Shown one piece after another: positions 1 to 7,049 of a stretch of 41,248 nt of DNA. Origin of the DNA: an uncultured Bacteroidales bacterium (GTDB lineage Bacteria; Bacteroidota; Bacteroidia; Bacteroidales; P3); assembly GCA_946183915.1 (NCBI GenBank), contig CAMHDJ010000026.1:1-41248 (forward strand), given 5' to 3'. How positions within the stretch are numbered: the stretch's first letter is position 1; every line of letters starts with the position of its first letter. Made by a program: the position numbers and the translations under genes. The notes beneath the pieces are model-generated. The model did no database searches and was not told the origin of the DNA. It worked only from the letters and a program-made list of their open reading frames with translations.

Positions 1-223
1 CATCAGGGAGTCATCAGGGAGCCACCTAGGAACCATGGGCATTTCGGAGGGGTCGACTCCCCCATATCCTCCGGATTGATCATCCCCCCCTCCCCGCCCC
101 CACCCCGGGGAGGGGGCGGCTGGCGCAGCGCAGAACTGTCTCCTTCCCCACCCCAGGGAGGGGCAAGGGGTGGGGGGCGGTGCCCGACGGGACACAAAAT
201 TCTAACACCGAGGGATAAAAAAA
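1..223. repeat. Intergenic repeat block: 3' end of the 219-bp element and GC-rich hairpins
   Basis: No gene is supported here. Positions 1-22 hold two 11-bp units of the CATCAGGGAGT type, followed by the CCACCTAGGAACCATGGGC tail and a GGAGGGGTCGACTCCCC-like sequence. This matches the right end of the element at 4670-4887, so the window begins inside a third copy. About 85-175 is made of C-rich and G-rich blocks that can fold into hairpins (for example around 99-119 and 150-176). The block lies downstream of queF and its terminator. Confidence 0.75.
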
Positions 224-243
224 AACGCCTCGGGCGAGGCGTT
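224..243 (-). terminator. Intrinsic terminator of the que operon
   Basis: Read on the minus strand, AACGCCTC and GAGGCGTT form an 8-bp stem around a 4-base loop (arms 236-243 and 224-231), followed by a run of T (the A-tract at 217-223 on the plus strand). The stem reaches into the queF stop codon (243-245), so it lies directly at the gene's end. Confidence 0.85.
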
Positions 244-701
244 CAGGGGCGGTAGGTATCCATACGCTGGGCGGCCAGCTGCTCGTAGCGGGTGCCGGAA
301 CGGCCATAGTTGACGTAGGGATGGATGCTGATGCCGCCGCGCGGCACAAAGAGACCCAGCACCTCGATGTAGCGAGGCTCCATAAGCCGCACCAGGTCGT
401 CGAGGATCACGTTGACGCAGTCCTCGTGGAAGTTGCCCTCGTTGCGAAACGAGAAGAGATAGAGCTTCAGGCTCTTGCTCTCCACCATGCGACGGTCGGG
501 GATGTACATGATGCGGATCTCGGCGAAATCAGGCTGCGCCGTGATGGGGCAGAGGGTGGTGAACTCGGGGCAGTTGAACTGCACCCAGTAGTCGCGCTCG
601 GGGTGTTGGTTCTCGAAGGCTTCCAGCACCTCGGGGGCGTAACGCTCGGGGATGTTGCTCTTGTGGCCCAGGGCCTGCAGATGGTCTTGTTCGCGGTTCA
701 T
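243..701 (-). CDS. queF: NADPH-dependent 7-cyano-7-deazaguanine (preQ0) reductase QueF
   Basis: Reduces the nitrile of preQ0 to the aminomethyl group of preQ1 with NADPH, the last step before insertion into tRNA for queuosine. It is a cytosolic T-fold enzyme. The 152-residue length fits the short, single-domain (B. subtilis-like) QueF class. The catalytic stretch has Cys51, which forms the thioimide, in [10 protein letters not shown] with Asp58 seven residues later, the family's spacing. The ESKSLKLYL motif and the HEDCVN segment that follow are also family hallmarks. It is the last gene of queC-queD-queE-queF but is set 123 bp from queE, and that gap can form a large hairpin, so it may be expressed somewhat separately. 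The start at 701 is the first in-frame Met and gives a normal N-terminus. Confidence 0.96.
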   Translation of the reverse strand: MNREQDHLQALGHKSNIPERYAPEVLEAFENQHPERDYWVQFNCPEFTTLCPITAQPDFAEIRIMYIPDRRMVESKSLKLYLFSFRNEGNFHEDCVNVILDDLVRLMEPRYIEVLGLFVPRGGISIHPYVNYGRSGTRYEQLAAQRMDTYRP

Positions 702-719
702 AGTGCGTTTTTTTTAACG

Positions 720-784
720 ACAACAGAGACCACACCGACAACTTCTTTGCGGCGCAACATGCGCCGCTTGGTTGTCTCTGTTGT
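720..784. other. Nested inverted repeat between queE and queF
   Basis: Outer arms ACAACAGAGAC (720-730) and GTCTCTGTTGT (774-784) enclose an inner perfect hairpin GCGGCGC (749-755) / GCGCCGC (761-767) with a 5-base loop. The right side continues into 9-bp near-repeats of the GTTGTCTCT type (about 771-800). There is no T-run after the stem on the minus strand, so it is not a classic terminator. It lies in the queF leader. Confidence 0.6.
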
Positions 785-824
785 TTCTGTTGTCTCCATT
801 GTCGTACATGTTTGGGTTTTATCG

Positions 825-1406
825 TTATCTTATGCTCAGTATCTTGTGCATCTGTAGCGACAGGCGCCACTCGGGATGCTGGAGGACGTAGTCCACCGTC
901 TGGGCCACAATGCGGGCGTTGCGGGCGGGGTCGCCGGTGTCGACGGGTTGCAGACAGCGGTGACGCACTGCGATGTGGCTGTAAGGGTCGGGGGTGTGGA
1001 GGCCGTCGAAGAGGAGCTTCAGCTCGTCGGCCCGCGTCAGGACAGGAGCGGCCTGCGGCCCGAGCCAGGGATCCTTGGGCGAGAGGGTCACCCAGTCGAC
1101 ATTGTCGGGCAACGGCCGGGTGCCGTTGGTTTCGACAGCCACGCGGCGCCCGGCGCGGTGCAGGGCGTCGACCAGCGAGGCGGTGAGCTGCAGGGCCGGC
1201 TCGCCGCCGGTGACCACCACCAGACGCGCCGGCCACGCTTCGACGGCGGCGACGATCTCCGCCTCGCTCATCTCGCGGCCCGCCTCGTGCTGCGTGTCGC
1301 AGAAGGGGCAGCGCAGGTTGCAGCCACTCAGGCGCACAAAGACGGCGGCCTCGCCGCTGTGCACGCCCTCGCCCTGCAACGAGCAGAATATCTCGTTGAC
1401 CCTCAT
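825..1406 (-). CDS. queE: 7-carboxy-7-deazaguanine synthase QueE (radical SAM)
   Basis: Radical SAM enzyme that contracts 6-carboxy-tetrahydropterin to 7-carboxy-7-deazaguanine, the second pathway-specific step to preQ0. The 193-residue protein starts MRVNEIFCSLQGEG, the family's typical N-terminus. The iron-sulfur cluster motif is C29-x3-C33-x2-C36 in CNLRCPFCDT, and the TGGEPAL glycine-rich SAM site follows. The chosen ATG at 1406 gives a 4-bp ATGA overlap with the end of queD, indicating translational coupling. The reading frame stays open upstream, but that part is only a shadow of queD. The size is close to that of compact QueE enzymes. Confidence 0.95.
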   Translation of the reverse strand: MRVNEIFCSLQGEGVHSGEAAVFVRLSGCNLRCPFCDTQHEAGREMSEAEIVAAVEAWPARLVVVTGGEPALQLTASLVDALHRAGRRVAVETNGTRPLPDNVDWVTLSPKDPWLGPQAAPVLTRADELKLLFDGLHTPDPYSHIAVRHRCLQPVDTGDPARNARIVAQTVDYVLQHPEWRLSLQMHKILSIR

Positions 1407-1741
1407 GGCTCGTCGACCTCGTAGGTGGCCACGTTGCCGGCGGTCTCCTGCACGTCGACGCGGTAGCAGCCCGGCACCTGCTGCTGGCACCACCGGGCCA
1501 TGTTCTCGGCCGTGGGGTTGCAGCCGATGACGTCGTTGACCACCTGGTGGTCCAGCCGGTCGGCGATGTGCCGCTTGATGTCGGCAAAATCCACCACCAT
1601 GCCGTTGCGATCCAGTTCCCTGGCCCTGCAGTAGATGGTGATCAGCCAGTTGTGGCCGTGCAGCTGGGTGCACTTGCTGGGGTAGTCCAGCTCCAGCCTG
1701 TGGGCACCGGCCACTTCAAAGGTCTTTCTTACGTAGTACAT
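1403..1741 (-). CDS. queD: 6-carboxy-5,6,7,8-tetrahydropterin synthase QueD
   Basis: Converts 7,8-dihydroneopterin triphosphate to 6-carboxy-tetrahydropterin, the first dedicated step of 7-deazaguanine synthesis. The 112-residue protein belongs to the 6-pyruvoyl-tetrahydropterin synthase fold. Zinc ligands are His14, His28 and His30 (AHRLEL, then LHGHNW) and the catalytic Cys is C24 in SKCTQLHGH. A DFADIK segment with its following helix (about 52-65) and LDHQVVND are also typical. Its 5' end overlaps queC by 13 bp and its 3' end overlaps queE by 4 bp, so the three are one transcript. No folE, which makes the substrate, is present in the window. Confidence 0.95.
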   Translation of the reverse strand: MYYVRKTFEVAGAHRLELDYPSKCTQLHGHNWLITIYCRARELDRNGMVVDFADIKRHIADRLDHQVVNDVIGCNPTAENMARWCQQQVPGCYRVDVQETAGNVATYEVDEP

Positions 1742-2406
1742 ATCGCTTGGTTTTCGTAGGGTGTCGGGTCGGGTACACCGGCGGCCGCAAAGGCCTCCTG
1801 GCGCTCGCGGCAGGTGCCGCAGCGGCCGCAGTGGCGCTCGCCGCCGCGGTAGCAGGAGTAGGTCTGGCCGTAGTCGATGCCCATGCGGGCGCCGCGCCGC
1901 ACCAGATCGGCCTTGCTGAGGGCGGTGTAGGGCGCCGCCAGGCGCACCCCCTCGTAGGTGCCGGCCTGCATGGCGGCATCCATGGCCTCCACGAAGGCCG
2001 GACGGCAGTCGGGGTAGATGGCGTGGTCGCCCCCGTGGTTGGCGATGAGCACGCGCCGCAGGCCCCGGCTCTCGGCCAGGCCACAGGCCACGCTGAGCAT
2101 GATGCCGTTGCGGAAGGGCACCACGGTACTCTTCATGTTCGCCTCGTCGTAATCGCCCTCGGGGATGGCGTCGGCGCCGGCGGTGAGCGACGAGCGGAAG
2201 TACTGGCCCATGAAGGCCAGCGGGATGACCAGGTGCTCGATGCCGAGCCGCTGGCAGTGGTGGCGCGCACAGGCCGTCTCGCGGGCGGCATGGTTACTGC
2301 CATAGTCGAAGGTGACGGCCAGGGCGATACGCTCGCGCTCCTCATAGAGCAGCGTGGTGGAATCGAGGCCACCCGAATAGATGATCACAGAATCTTTCTC
2401 TGTCAT
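1729..2406 (-). CDS. queC: 7-cyano-7-deazaguanine synthase QueC
   Basis: ATP-dependent ligase that turns 7-carboxy-7-deazaguanine and ammonia into preQ0. The 225-residue protein has the PP-loop SGGLDSTT at residues 11-18 and the C-terminal zinc site C185-x7-C193-x2-C196-x2-C199, both diagnostic. The start at 2406 puts the PP-loop at the usual distance from the N-terminus. An in-frame Met at 2436 would add ten residues lacking family similarity. The gene follows the SIMPL-domain gene by about 50 bp and overlaps queD, so the pathway order queC-queD-queE-queF is kept in one operon. Confidence 0.95.
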   Translation of the reverse strand: MTEKDSVIIYSGGLDSTTLLYEERERIALAVTFDYGSNHAARETACARHHCQRLGIEHLVIPLAFMGQYFRSSLTAGADAIPEGDYDEANMKSTVVPFRNGIMLSVACGLAESRGLRRVLIANHGGDHAIYPDCRPAFVEAMDAAMQAGTYEGVRLAAPYTALSKADLVRRGARMGIDYGQTYSCYRGGERHCGRCGTCRERQEAFAAAGVPDPTPYENQAICTT

Positions 2407-2454
2407 GGTTCTTGTTTTGTTGAAGGGGGTTGGCAAGCACCCCTGAAGGTTCCA

Positions 2455-3162
2455 CTATTTCAGATAGTACTCCACGGTGGTGACAACGCGCACCTTCTTC
2501 ACCTGCGGGGTGTTCTCGTCGAGGTCCTCCACTTCGAAGTAGCCCTGCGAGGCGGTGCGCATCTTGCCGATCTTGCTGTGGCTGTTCTTGGCAAACTCGT
2601 CGGCCGCCGTGCGGGCGTTCTCCAGGCTTTCGGCGATCATGGCGGGCTTGATGTCGTTCAGGCCGTTGTACTCGTAGCTGGCGTAGGTGTTGCTGATGAT
2701 GTTCTGCTTCAGCAGCTCGCCGTCGAGCTTGCTCTGGATGCTGCCCACCTGTTCCATCTTCGACGTGAAGACACTGATGGTCTGGTTGGCCGAGTAGCGG
2801 AAGCGGATGTTGTTGCCGCCGTAGTAGCTGTCGTAGCGGTCGTTGACGTGGGCCGAGGTGTATTTGATCTCGTCGTCGGTGAAACCGGCCTCCTTCAGGA
2901 GGGCGATGATGACGCGGTCGTTGCGCTCCATCGTGGCCCGCAGGGCGGCGAGGTCGTTGTCCTGCTCGCTGTAGTTGATGCGGAGCACCACGCGGTCGGC
3001 GGGCACCTCTTTCTCGCAGAGGCCGCGCACCTTGACGGTGTCGTCGTAGGATTTCAGCGTCTTCACGGTGCAGACCATGAAGATGCCCAGCACCAGGGCT
3101 GCCAGCACGATGGAGCTGCCCTGGATCATGTTCTTCTTGAACGGTACGTTTCTTCCTGTCAT
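2455..3162 (-). CDS. SIMPL domain-containing protein (DUF541)
   Basis: A 235-residue membrane-anchored protein. Residues about 14-33 form one hydrophobic helix after a short basic N-terminus. The rest fits the SIMPL/DUF541 family: a VKVRGLCEKEVPADRV strand near the start, then alternating strands and helices ending in VRVVTTVEYYLK. The family includes periplasmic proteins such as E. coli YggE linked to oxidative stress and signalling, but its biochemical role is unsettled. Here it is probably periplasmic and tethered to the inner membrane. I chose Met at 3162 because the upstream frame to 3318 only shadows the neighbouring gene. It is transcribed in line with queC, but a functional link to queuosine is not evident. 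Confidence 0.85.
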   Translation of the reverse strand: MTGRNVPFKKNMIQGSSIVLAALVLGIFMVCTVKTLKSYDDTVKVRGLCEKEVPADRVVLRINYSEQDNDLAALRATMERNDRVIIALLKEAGFTDDEIKYTSAHVNDRYDSYYGGNNIRFRYSANQTISVFTSKMEQVGSIQSKLDGELLKQNIISNTYASYEYNGLNDIKPAMIAESLENARTAADEFAKNSHSKIGKMRTASQGYFEVEDLDENTPQVKKVRVVTTVEYYLK

Positions 3163-3202
3163 GATATTTGAGTTTTTCTGTTTCGGGAGTATTGTGGTGT
3201 AG

Positions 3203-4348
3203 TTATTGTTCGTCGTTGTGCCAGCTGACGCGCTCGCGTCGGCTCTTGAAGGTGATGCCCAGGTGGACACCGAAGGTGAGACCCTGGTCGCCAGGGGCGA
3301 AGGAGGTGTAGGAGACATAGAGGTTGCCCATCAGCGAGGGGGTGAAGCGGCGGGCCTTGCCGCGGGCGCCGTCCTTGATGGTGTGCCAGTGGTGGAAATG
3401 CCAGAAGCCCATGACGCCCAGCGTATAGCTCGTGCCGGCAAACCAGTCGATGTCAGTGACGCCGAGGGCCACGTAGGGGGTGACGCTGTAGGCGTCGCGG
3501 TCGAGGAGGGTGTAGCCGTAGCCGAGCAGCTGCAGGTCGAGGCGCAGCAGGGGAATCTGCCTCATCTGGCCGTCGTAATCCATCACCGAGTCGTGCGAGA
3601 GCACCTCGGCGTTGAACATGCGGAAGTAGAGCCCGTGGCGGTTCCAGCCGAAGCCGTAGAGGTAGCCCGAGGAGCCGATGGAGGGGGAGCACACCTCGTT
3701 GATGTAGCCCGTCGAGAGGTCGACGCCGAACTCCATGCCGAGCAACCACCAGTAGCGCTGCGGCTCGAAGAGGGGCCGGCCGCCGGGATTGTCGTTGAGC
3801 CACTGGCGGTTGGCAAGGCGTATGCGCTCGAGGGTGGCGCTGTCGCGACCGTAGTCGGTGGCCAGCTGCAGGGCCCTCACCTCGCGATCCAGCTGTTCGC
3901 GCTCGGCCCGGAGCAGGAGGTCGAACTGCGAGCGCCGCTTGGCCACAAGGCCTTGGTGCTGCAGGTGGCGGCGATGCACCTCGACGAGGTCGAAGATGGC
4001 CTGGTTGTAGCTCAGCTCCGCGTCGTTGCGGTGCCCGTCGGCGAACCACGAGGCGGTGGGGTACATCAGGGCCGAGGCACGGCCGTAGACGTAGGTGTGC
4101 ATGCCCTCGTCGTGGCCCGAGTAGTCGCAGCCGAGGCCGTACTCGAGGTGGCTCGACTCGCGGCCCGCCGTGGTCGGCATGGAGGCGAACTCCTCGACAC
4201 GGAGCAGGCCGCGCTTCCACGTGCGGCCCCGACCGGGTCCTTGCGCCGCCACACTGCCGCTGGCCAGCACCCACAACAGCAGCACGGCCGCCGCCGGACG
4301 CACCGACGACCGCCACAACAGCCTACCGTTCAACCTATTGCGACTCAT
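3203..4348 (-). CDS. Secreted outer-membrane-type protein of unknown function
   Basis: A 381-residue exported protein that I do not recognise as a named family. Residues about 1-27 form a signal peptide (basic start, hydrophobic Ala/Leu core, cleavage near SVAAQG). The central part (about 115-160) is charged and helical, rich in Arg, Glu and Leu. The last 180 residues alternate aromatic and polar residues with Gly-rich turns, like a small outer-membrane barrel or barrel-associated protein. The start is 4348 (MSRNR); a Met at 4357 is also in frame but would lie nearly at the transcription start predicted from the -7 box at 4369-4377. About 40 bp separate it from the SIMPL gene, so the two may share a transcript leading into the que genes. 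Confidence 0.75.
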   Translation of the reverse strand: MSRNRLNGRLLWRSSVRPAAAVLLLWVLASGSVAAQGPGRGRTWKRGLLRVEEFASMPTTAGRESSHLEYGLGCDYSGHDEGMHTYVYGRASALMYPTASWFADGHRNDAELSYNQAIFDLVEVHRRHLQHQGLVAKRRSQFDLLLRAEREQLDREVRALQLATDYGRDSATLERIRLANRQWLNDNPGGRPLFEPQRYWWLLGMEFGVDLSTGYINEVCSPSIGSSGYLYGFGWNRHGLYFRMFNAEVLSHDSVMDYDGQMRQIPLLRLDLQLLGYGYTLLDRDAYSVTPYVALGVTDIDWFAGTSYTLGVMGFWHFHHWHTIKDGARGKARRFTPSLMGNLYVSYTSFAPGDQGLTFGVHLGITFKSRRERVSWHNDEQ

Positions 4349-4368
4349 ATCTTTCATATCTTTCAACG

Positions 4369-4400
4369 GCAAAGATACAGAAAAAAAACAAATGGCACAA
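4369..4400 (-). promoter_or_regulatory. Bacteroidota-type promoter for the 4348 gene
   Basis: On the minus strand, TATCTTTGC (4369-4377) matches the -7 consensus TAnnTTTG. A CTTG at 4398-4401, 20 bp upstream, is a three-of-four match to the -33 TTTG. The start codon follows with a leader of only about 15 nt. Confidence 0.6.
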
Positions 4401-4481
4401 GGCGGCGCAGAAAAAAGACACTTTTTGTCCCGCCGCGGGATCGTCGAAACCAAGAACGTCGCCCGACACGCCAACGATTTT

Positions 4482-4663
4482 AACGGCGAATGACTCGAAG
4501 AACTCGAAGCTACGCAGGCTTTTACAACGGCAAATTTTGCGAATTACGCGAATGCTACGCAAACTGATTTCATCGAATTACTCGAATGGTCTGCGCAAGC
4601 CTTTCGAGTAATTAGCTGAAAATTGACCTGCGTAGCTTCGAGTAATTCGAGTAATTCGCCGTT
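4482..4663. repeat. MITE-like element with 37-bp inverted arms
   Basis: The left arm (4482-4518) begins AACGGCGAAT, carries two ACTCGAA units and ends GCTACGCAGG. The right arm (4627-4663) is its near-perfect reverse complement. The inner part also contains ACTCGAA/TTCGAGT pieces. One arm of the same 37-bp length recurs alone at 23611-23647. No ORF lies inside and no target-site duplication is obvious. Confidence 0.7.
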
Positions 4664-4693
4664 TTATCAAAATTAAGTAAATTTAGGTTAAAA

Positions 4694-4717
4694 AATTAGA
4701 TCGTGCACGATCTAATT
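4694..4717. repeat. Palindrome, copy 1 (24-bp perfect)
   Basis: Core TAGATCGTGCACGATCTA flanked symmetrically by AAT/ATT. The same core occurs at 23307-23324 and 38718-38735, and with one change at 39011-39028. It is A/T-flanked, so it could be a bidirectional terminator or a protein-binding operator. Confidence 0.8.
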
Positions 4718-4828
4718 TGCACCTTTAAAACATTCAGAACGAGACGTCTAGTTCTTCGGAAGTGTGCAAACCATGCTGGAAAACTCGCAAAACGCTGACA
4801 GGGCAAGGATTTTGCCCTGGTTTTAAGA

Positions 4829-4872
4829 GAGTCATCAGGGAGTCATCACGGAGTCATCAGGGAGCCACCTAG
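4829..4872. repeat. 11-bp tandem array (GAGTCATCAGG type)
   Basis: Three units, GAGTCATCAGG (4829-4839), GAGTCATCACG (4840-4850) and GAGTCATCAGG (4851-4861), followed by a degenerate fourth, GAGCCACCTAG (4862-4872). There are no spacers. Confidence 0.9.
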
Positions 4873-4973
4873 GAACCATGGGCATTTCAGGGGGGTCGAG
4901 ACCCCCAAAAAAGGGCGGTGGAAAATTTCGTATTCTGTTACGATTTTTTAACATATCCATCCGAAAAAGGTTG

Positions 4974-4982
4974 TATATTTGC
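4974..4982 (+). promoter_or_regulatory. -7 box upstream of the 5061 operon
   Basis: TATATTTGC fits the Bacteroidota -7 consensus TAnnTTTG. A T-rich stretch lies upstream at 4943-4949 but no clear TTTG at -33. It is about 78 bp before the start codon at 5061, with an A/T-rich leader. Confidence 0.6.
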
Positions 4983-5060
4983 ATCCAACAAAAGTGTATA
5001 CCGAAAAACATCAACACGTTGATATAAATAAAATTAAACAAATAAAACAGACGATACGAT

Positions 5061-5465
5061 ATGAACAAAAAAATCATCTGGCTGCTGGCCCTCTGCCTGT
5101 TGGGCACCGCCGTACAAGCACAGAGCGCGAAGCGCGAACGGAAGAAGAACCTGGTGGTCAAGGAGTGGAACACCAAGGCGGGCTCGACGACCCCCTATCT
5201 GGACAATGTGGTGACCTACGACGAGTTGGGCCGCAAGGTGGAGGAGATCGAGTATGCCTCCTACGGGCAGAAACACCGCGTCACCTACGAGTACAACGGC
5301 ACCGACACCAAGTGTGTGCGCCAGGTGGAATACGACGACAAGAACCACGCCACCCGCGTCAAGAAGTTCGAATACAACGACGACGGCACGCGCAAGGCAC
5401 AGTACAACTACAAGCCCAACGGCAAGCTGGAGAGCACCAAGACGTTCGAGTACTCGTACAAGTAA
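5061..5465 (+). CDS. Small secreted protein with YD-like repeats
   Basis: A 134-residue exported protein. Residues 1-21 form a signal peptide (MNKKI start, Leu/Ala core, cleavage after VQA). The mature part has short repeats of the YD/RHS kind, with Tyr-Asp or Tyr-Asn followed by a turn and a charged strand: VVTYDELGRKVEEIEY, VTYEYNGTDTK, VEYDDKNHATRVKKFEYNDDG, YNYKPNGKLESTKTFEY. In the YD/RHS family such repeats form extended beta structures, usually in much larger proteins; this one is only long enough for a small beta sheet. No partner or function is known to me. It is the first gene of the plus-strand cluster, 121 bp before the polymerase start chosen here. Confidence 0.75.
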   Translation: MNKKIIWLLALCLLGTAVQAQSAKRERKKNLVVKEWNTKAGSTTPYLDNVVTYDELGRKVEEIEYASYGQKHRVTYEYNGTDTKCVRQVEYDDKNHATRVKKFEYNDDGTRKAQYNYKPNGKLESTKTFEYSYK

Positions 5466-5547
5466 TGCATCCAGTAGACAAGTAGTCAAGTAGTCAAGGC
5501 AAATGTCAAACAATCAGCTCATAGCTTCCACGGATGGTGCCCCTGTG

Positions 5548-5575
5548 CTACCCACTGCCCACTACCCGCTACCCA
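5548..5575 (+). repeat. 7-bp tandem array (CTACCCA type)
   Basis: Four units: CTACCCA, CTGCCCA, CTACCCG, CTACCCA, preceded by GTG. The reverse complement of 23352-23384 has the same arrangement (GTG then four 7-bp units). Just upstream, 5472-5500 has 8-bp near-repeats of the GTAGTCAA type. Both suggest that this stretch is intergenic, although it is open in the frame of the next gene. Confidence 0.65.
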
Positions 5576-5586
5576 CTCTCGACCGG

Positions 5587-6324
5587 ATGGCGCCCATCGG
5601 GCTGGAGGACATGAAGGCCGTGCGGCTGATGAACCGTGTGGACCAGAAGTACATGGCCCCGGCCGACCTGCTGGAGGAGCTCCTGGCTCGCGTGGCCGAC
5701 GGCTACTACGTGCAGCACATCGAGGGCAACCCCCTGGCGCCCTACCGCACGCTCTACTTCGACACCGACGACCTGGCCATGTACACCATGCACCACAACA
5801 AGAAGCTCAACCGGCAGAAGCTGCGCGTGCGTACCTACCGATCGACAGACACCACCTTCTTCGAGATCAAGAACAAGGACAACAAGAAGAAGACCCGCAA
5901 GGTGAGGATCCCGGTGGACGTGCAGCTGTTCGACCGCGTGCTGGAGGTGCCGGAGGTGTCGCAGTTTGTCGACCGGAACACCCCCTACCCCATCGCCTCG
6001 CTGCACCCCTGCCTGGAGAACCGCTTCGAGCGCATCACCCTGGTGGACCGCGGCATGAGCGAGCGCATCACCATCGACCGCGGCATCACCTTCCACAACC
6101 GCGCCACGGGGCGCGACGCCGACATCTCGCGCCTGCTGGTGATCGAGGTGAAGCACGAGGTGGGGGCCCCGATGAGCGACATCGAGCGGACGCTGCACGA
6201 GCTGCACGTCCTGCCCCGACGCATGAGCAAGTACTGCATCGGCACCGCCCTGACCGACCCGACGGCCAAATACAACCGGTTTAAACCCAAATTGTTATAC
6301 ATAGAAAAATTACACAGAATATGA
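5587..6324 (+). CDS. VTC domain polyphosphate polymerase
   Basis: A 245-residue cytosolic protein of the VTC/triphosphate-tunnel family, whose yeast member Vtc4 builds polyphosphate from ATP inside a tunnel of basic and acidic residues. The expected pattern is visible: LMNRVDQKY (Lys21), RTLYFDTDDL, LRVRTY (Arg80, Arg82), FFEIKNKDNKKK (Glu93, Lys95), ENRFER (Arg146, Arg149), ERITIDR (Arg160), VIEVKHE (Glu187, Lys189) and MSKYCIG (Lys215). The frame is open back to an ATG at 5503, but those 28 codons cross a 7-bp dispersed repeat and show no family similarity, so I start at 5587. It overlaps the next gene by 4 bp (ATGA). A bacterial VTC gene beside DUF4956 is a known association. Confidence 0.88.
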   Translation: MAPIGLEDMKAVRLMNRVDQKYMAPADLLEELLARVADGYYVQHIEGNPLAPYRTLYFDTDDLAMYTMHHNKKLNRQKLRVRTYRSTDTTFFEIKNKDNKKKTRKVRIPVDVQLFDRVLEVPEVSQFVDRNTPYPIASLHPCLENRFERITLVDRGMSERITIDRGITFHNRATGRDADISRLLVIEVKHEVGAPMSDIERTLHELHVLPRRMSKYCIGTALTDPTAKYNRFKPKLLYIEKLHRI

Positions 6325-7040
6325 AACTGCTGCAAATGGACTTCGACCCCGAGATTGCCAATCTGCACCTCGGAAGCGCCGACGACCAGGCCGTCGACTT
6401 CCTCGGCCTGCCCCTCTTCGACGGCCCCAGCCTGGGCAAGATGCTGATCCTCTTCGGCATCAACCTGCTCGTCTGCTGGATCATCACCCACTTCTTCTAC
6501 TACCGCAAGAGCCGCCGCCGCGACTACTACTTCACCTATATCCTTTTCTCGATGGCCATCTTCTTCATCCTCAACCAGCTTCAAAACATGAAAATCGAGG
6601 TGGGCATCGCCCTGGGCCTCTTCGGCATCTTCAGCATGATCCGCTACCGCACCGAGCAGCTGCCCATCCGCGAGATGACCTACCTCTTCGTGCTCATCGC
6701 CATCAGCATCATCAACGGCGCCGGCATGGCCACGAGCTATGCCTCGTTCATCGCCGTCAACGTGCTCTTCATCGTCATCATCGCGGTGCTCGAAGCCGTC
6801 GGCATGTTCAACCACCAGGCCCAGAAGATCATCACCTACGAGAAGATAGCCCTCGTCAAGCCCGAGCGGCGCGAGGAGCTGCTGGCCGACCTGCGGGAGC
6901 GTACCGGCCTCGACATCGTCAAGGTGCAGGTGGGAAGCATCGACTTCCTGAAGGACACCGCCTTCCTCAAGGTCACCTACATCCCCGACGACCCCGAGCC
7001 GAACGACATCGACATGGTCACCAAGTTCAAGAAGAAATAA
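6321..7040 (+). CDS. DUF4956 domain-containing membrane protein
   Basis: A 239-residue inner-membrane protein. Five hydrophobic segments can be read (about 38-60, 70-88, 93-108, 117-135 and 138-160). A soluble C-terminal domain follows (about 165-239) with the pattern ITYEKIALVKPERREELLADLRERTGLDIVKVQVGSIDFLKDTAFLKVTY, characteristic of DUF4956. The family's biochemical role is unknown; it repeatedly sits beside VTC-type polymerases, which suggests a membrane partner or transporter for the polymer. Here its ATG overlaps the polymerase stop (ATGA), which implies translational coupling. The next gene follows after 9 bp. Confidence 0.9.
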   Translation: MKLLQMDFDPEIANLHLGSADDQAVDFLGLPLFDGPSLGKMLILFGINLLVCWIITHFFYYRKSRRRDYYFTYILFSMAIFFILNQLQNMKIEVGIALGLFGIFSMIRYRTEQLPIREMTYLFVLIAISIINGAGMATSYASFIAVNVLFIVIIAVLEAVGMFNHQAQKIITYEKIALVKPERREELLADLRERTGLDIVKVQVGSIDFLKDTAFLKVTYIPDDPEPNDIDMVTKFKKK

Positions 7041-7049
7041 CTACTACCG

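Larger units (their letters stand above)
4670..4887 (+). repeat. 219-bp dispersed element, copy 1 (palindrome plus 11-bp array)
   Basis: Starts AAATTAAGTAAATTTAGG, then the palindrome (4694-4717), a diverged middle, a conserved block with CATGCTGGAAAACTCGCAAA and a GGGCAAGG / TTTGCCCTGG hairpin (about 4800-4820), the 11-bp array (4829-4872) and a tail GAACCATGGGCATTT. The reverse complement of 23134-23352 is the same element at high identity by eye, and 1-40 is the right end of another. Confidence 0.85.
4401..5060. other. Repeat-rich divergent intergenic region
   Basis: No gene is supported. In order it holds a MITE-like inverted repeat (4482-4663), a copy of the 219-bp dispersed element (4670-4887) containing the palindrome and a four-unit 11-bp array, and the promoter of the 5061 gene. 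It separates the minus-strand que cluster from the plus-strand polymerase cluster. Confidence 0.8.

Noticed and set aside
702..824. preQ1 riboswitch upstream of queF
   Set aside because: The gap has a large nested hairpin, but I do not see the short H-type pseudoknot pattern with its A-rich tail of known preQ1 classes.
1747..3171. Long plus-strand open frame opposite queC and the SIMPL gene
   Set aside because: Composition is Val/Gly/His/Ala-rich as expected for the antisense of GC-rich codons, there is no domain or start signal, and the minus-strand genes are well supported.
4482..4663. Insertion sequence
   Set aside because: Inverted ends are present, but there is no transposase frame inside and no clear target duplication; kept as a MITE-like repeat only.
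4829..4872. 11-bp array considered as a CRISPR
   Set aside because: Units are only 11 bp and directly adjacent, with no spacers and no cas genes in the window.
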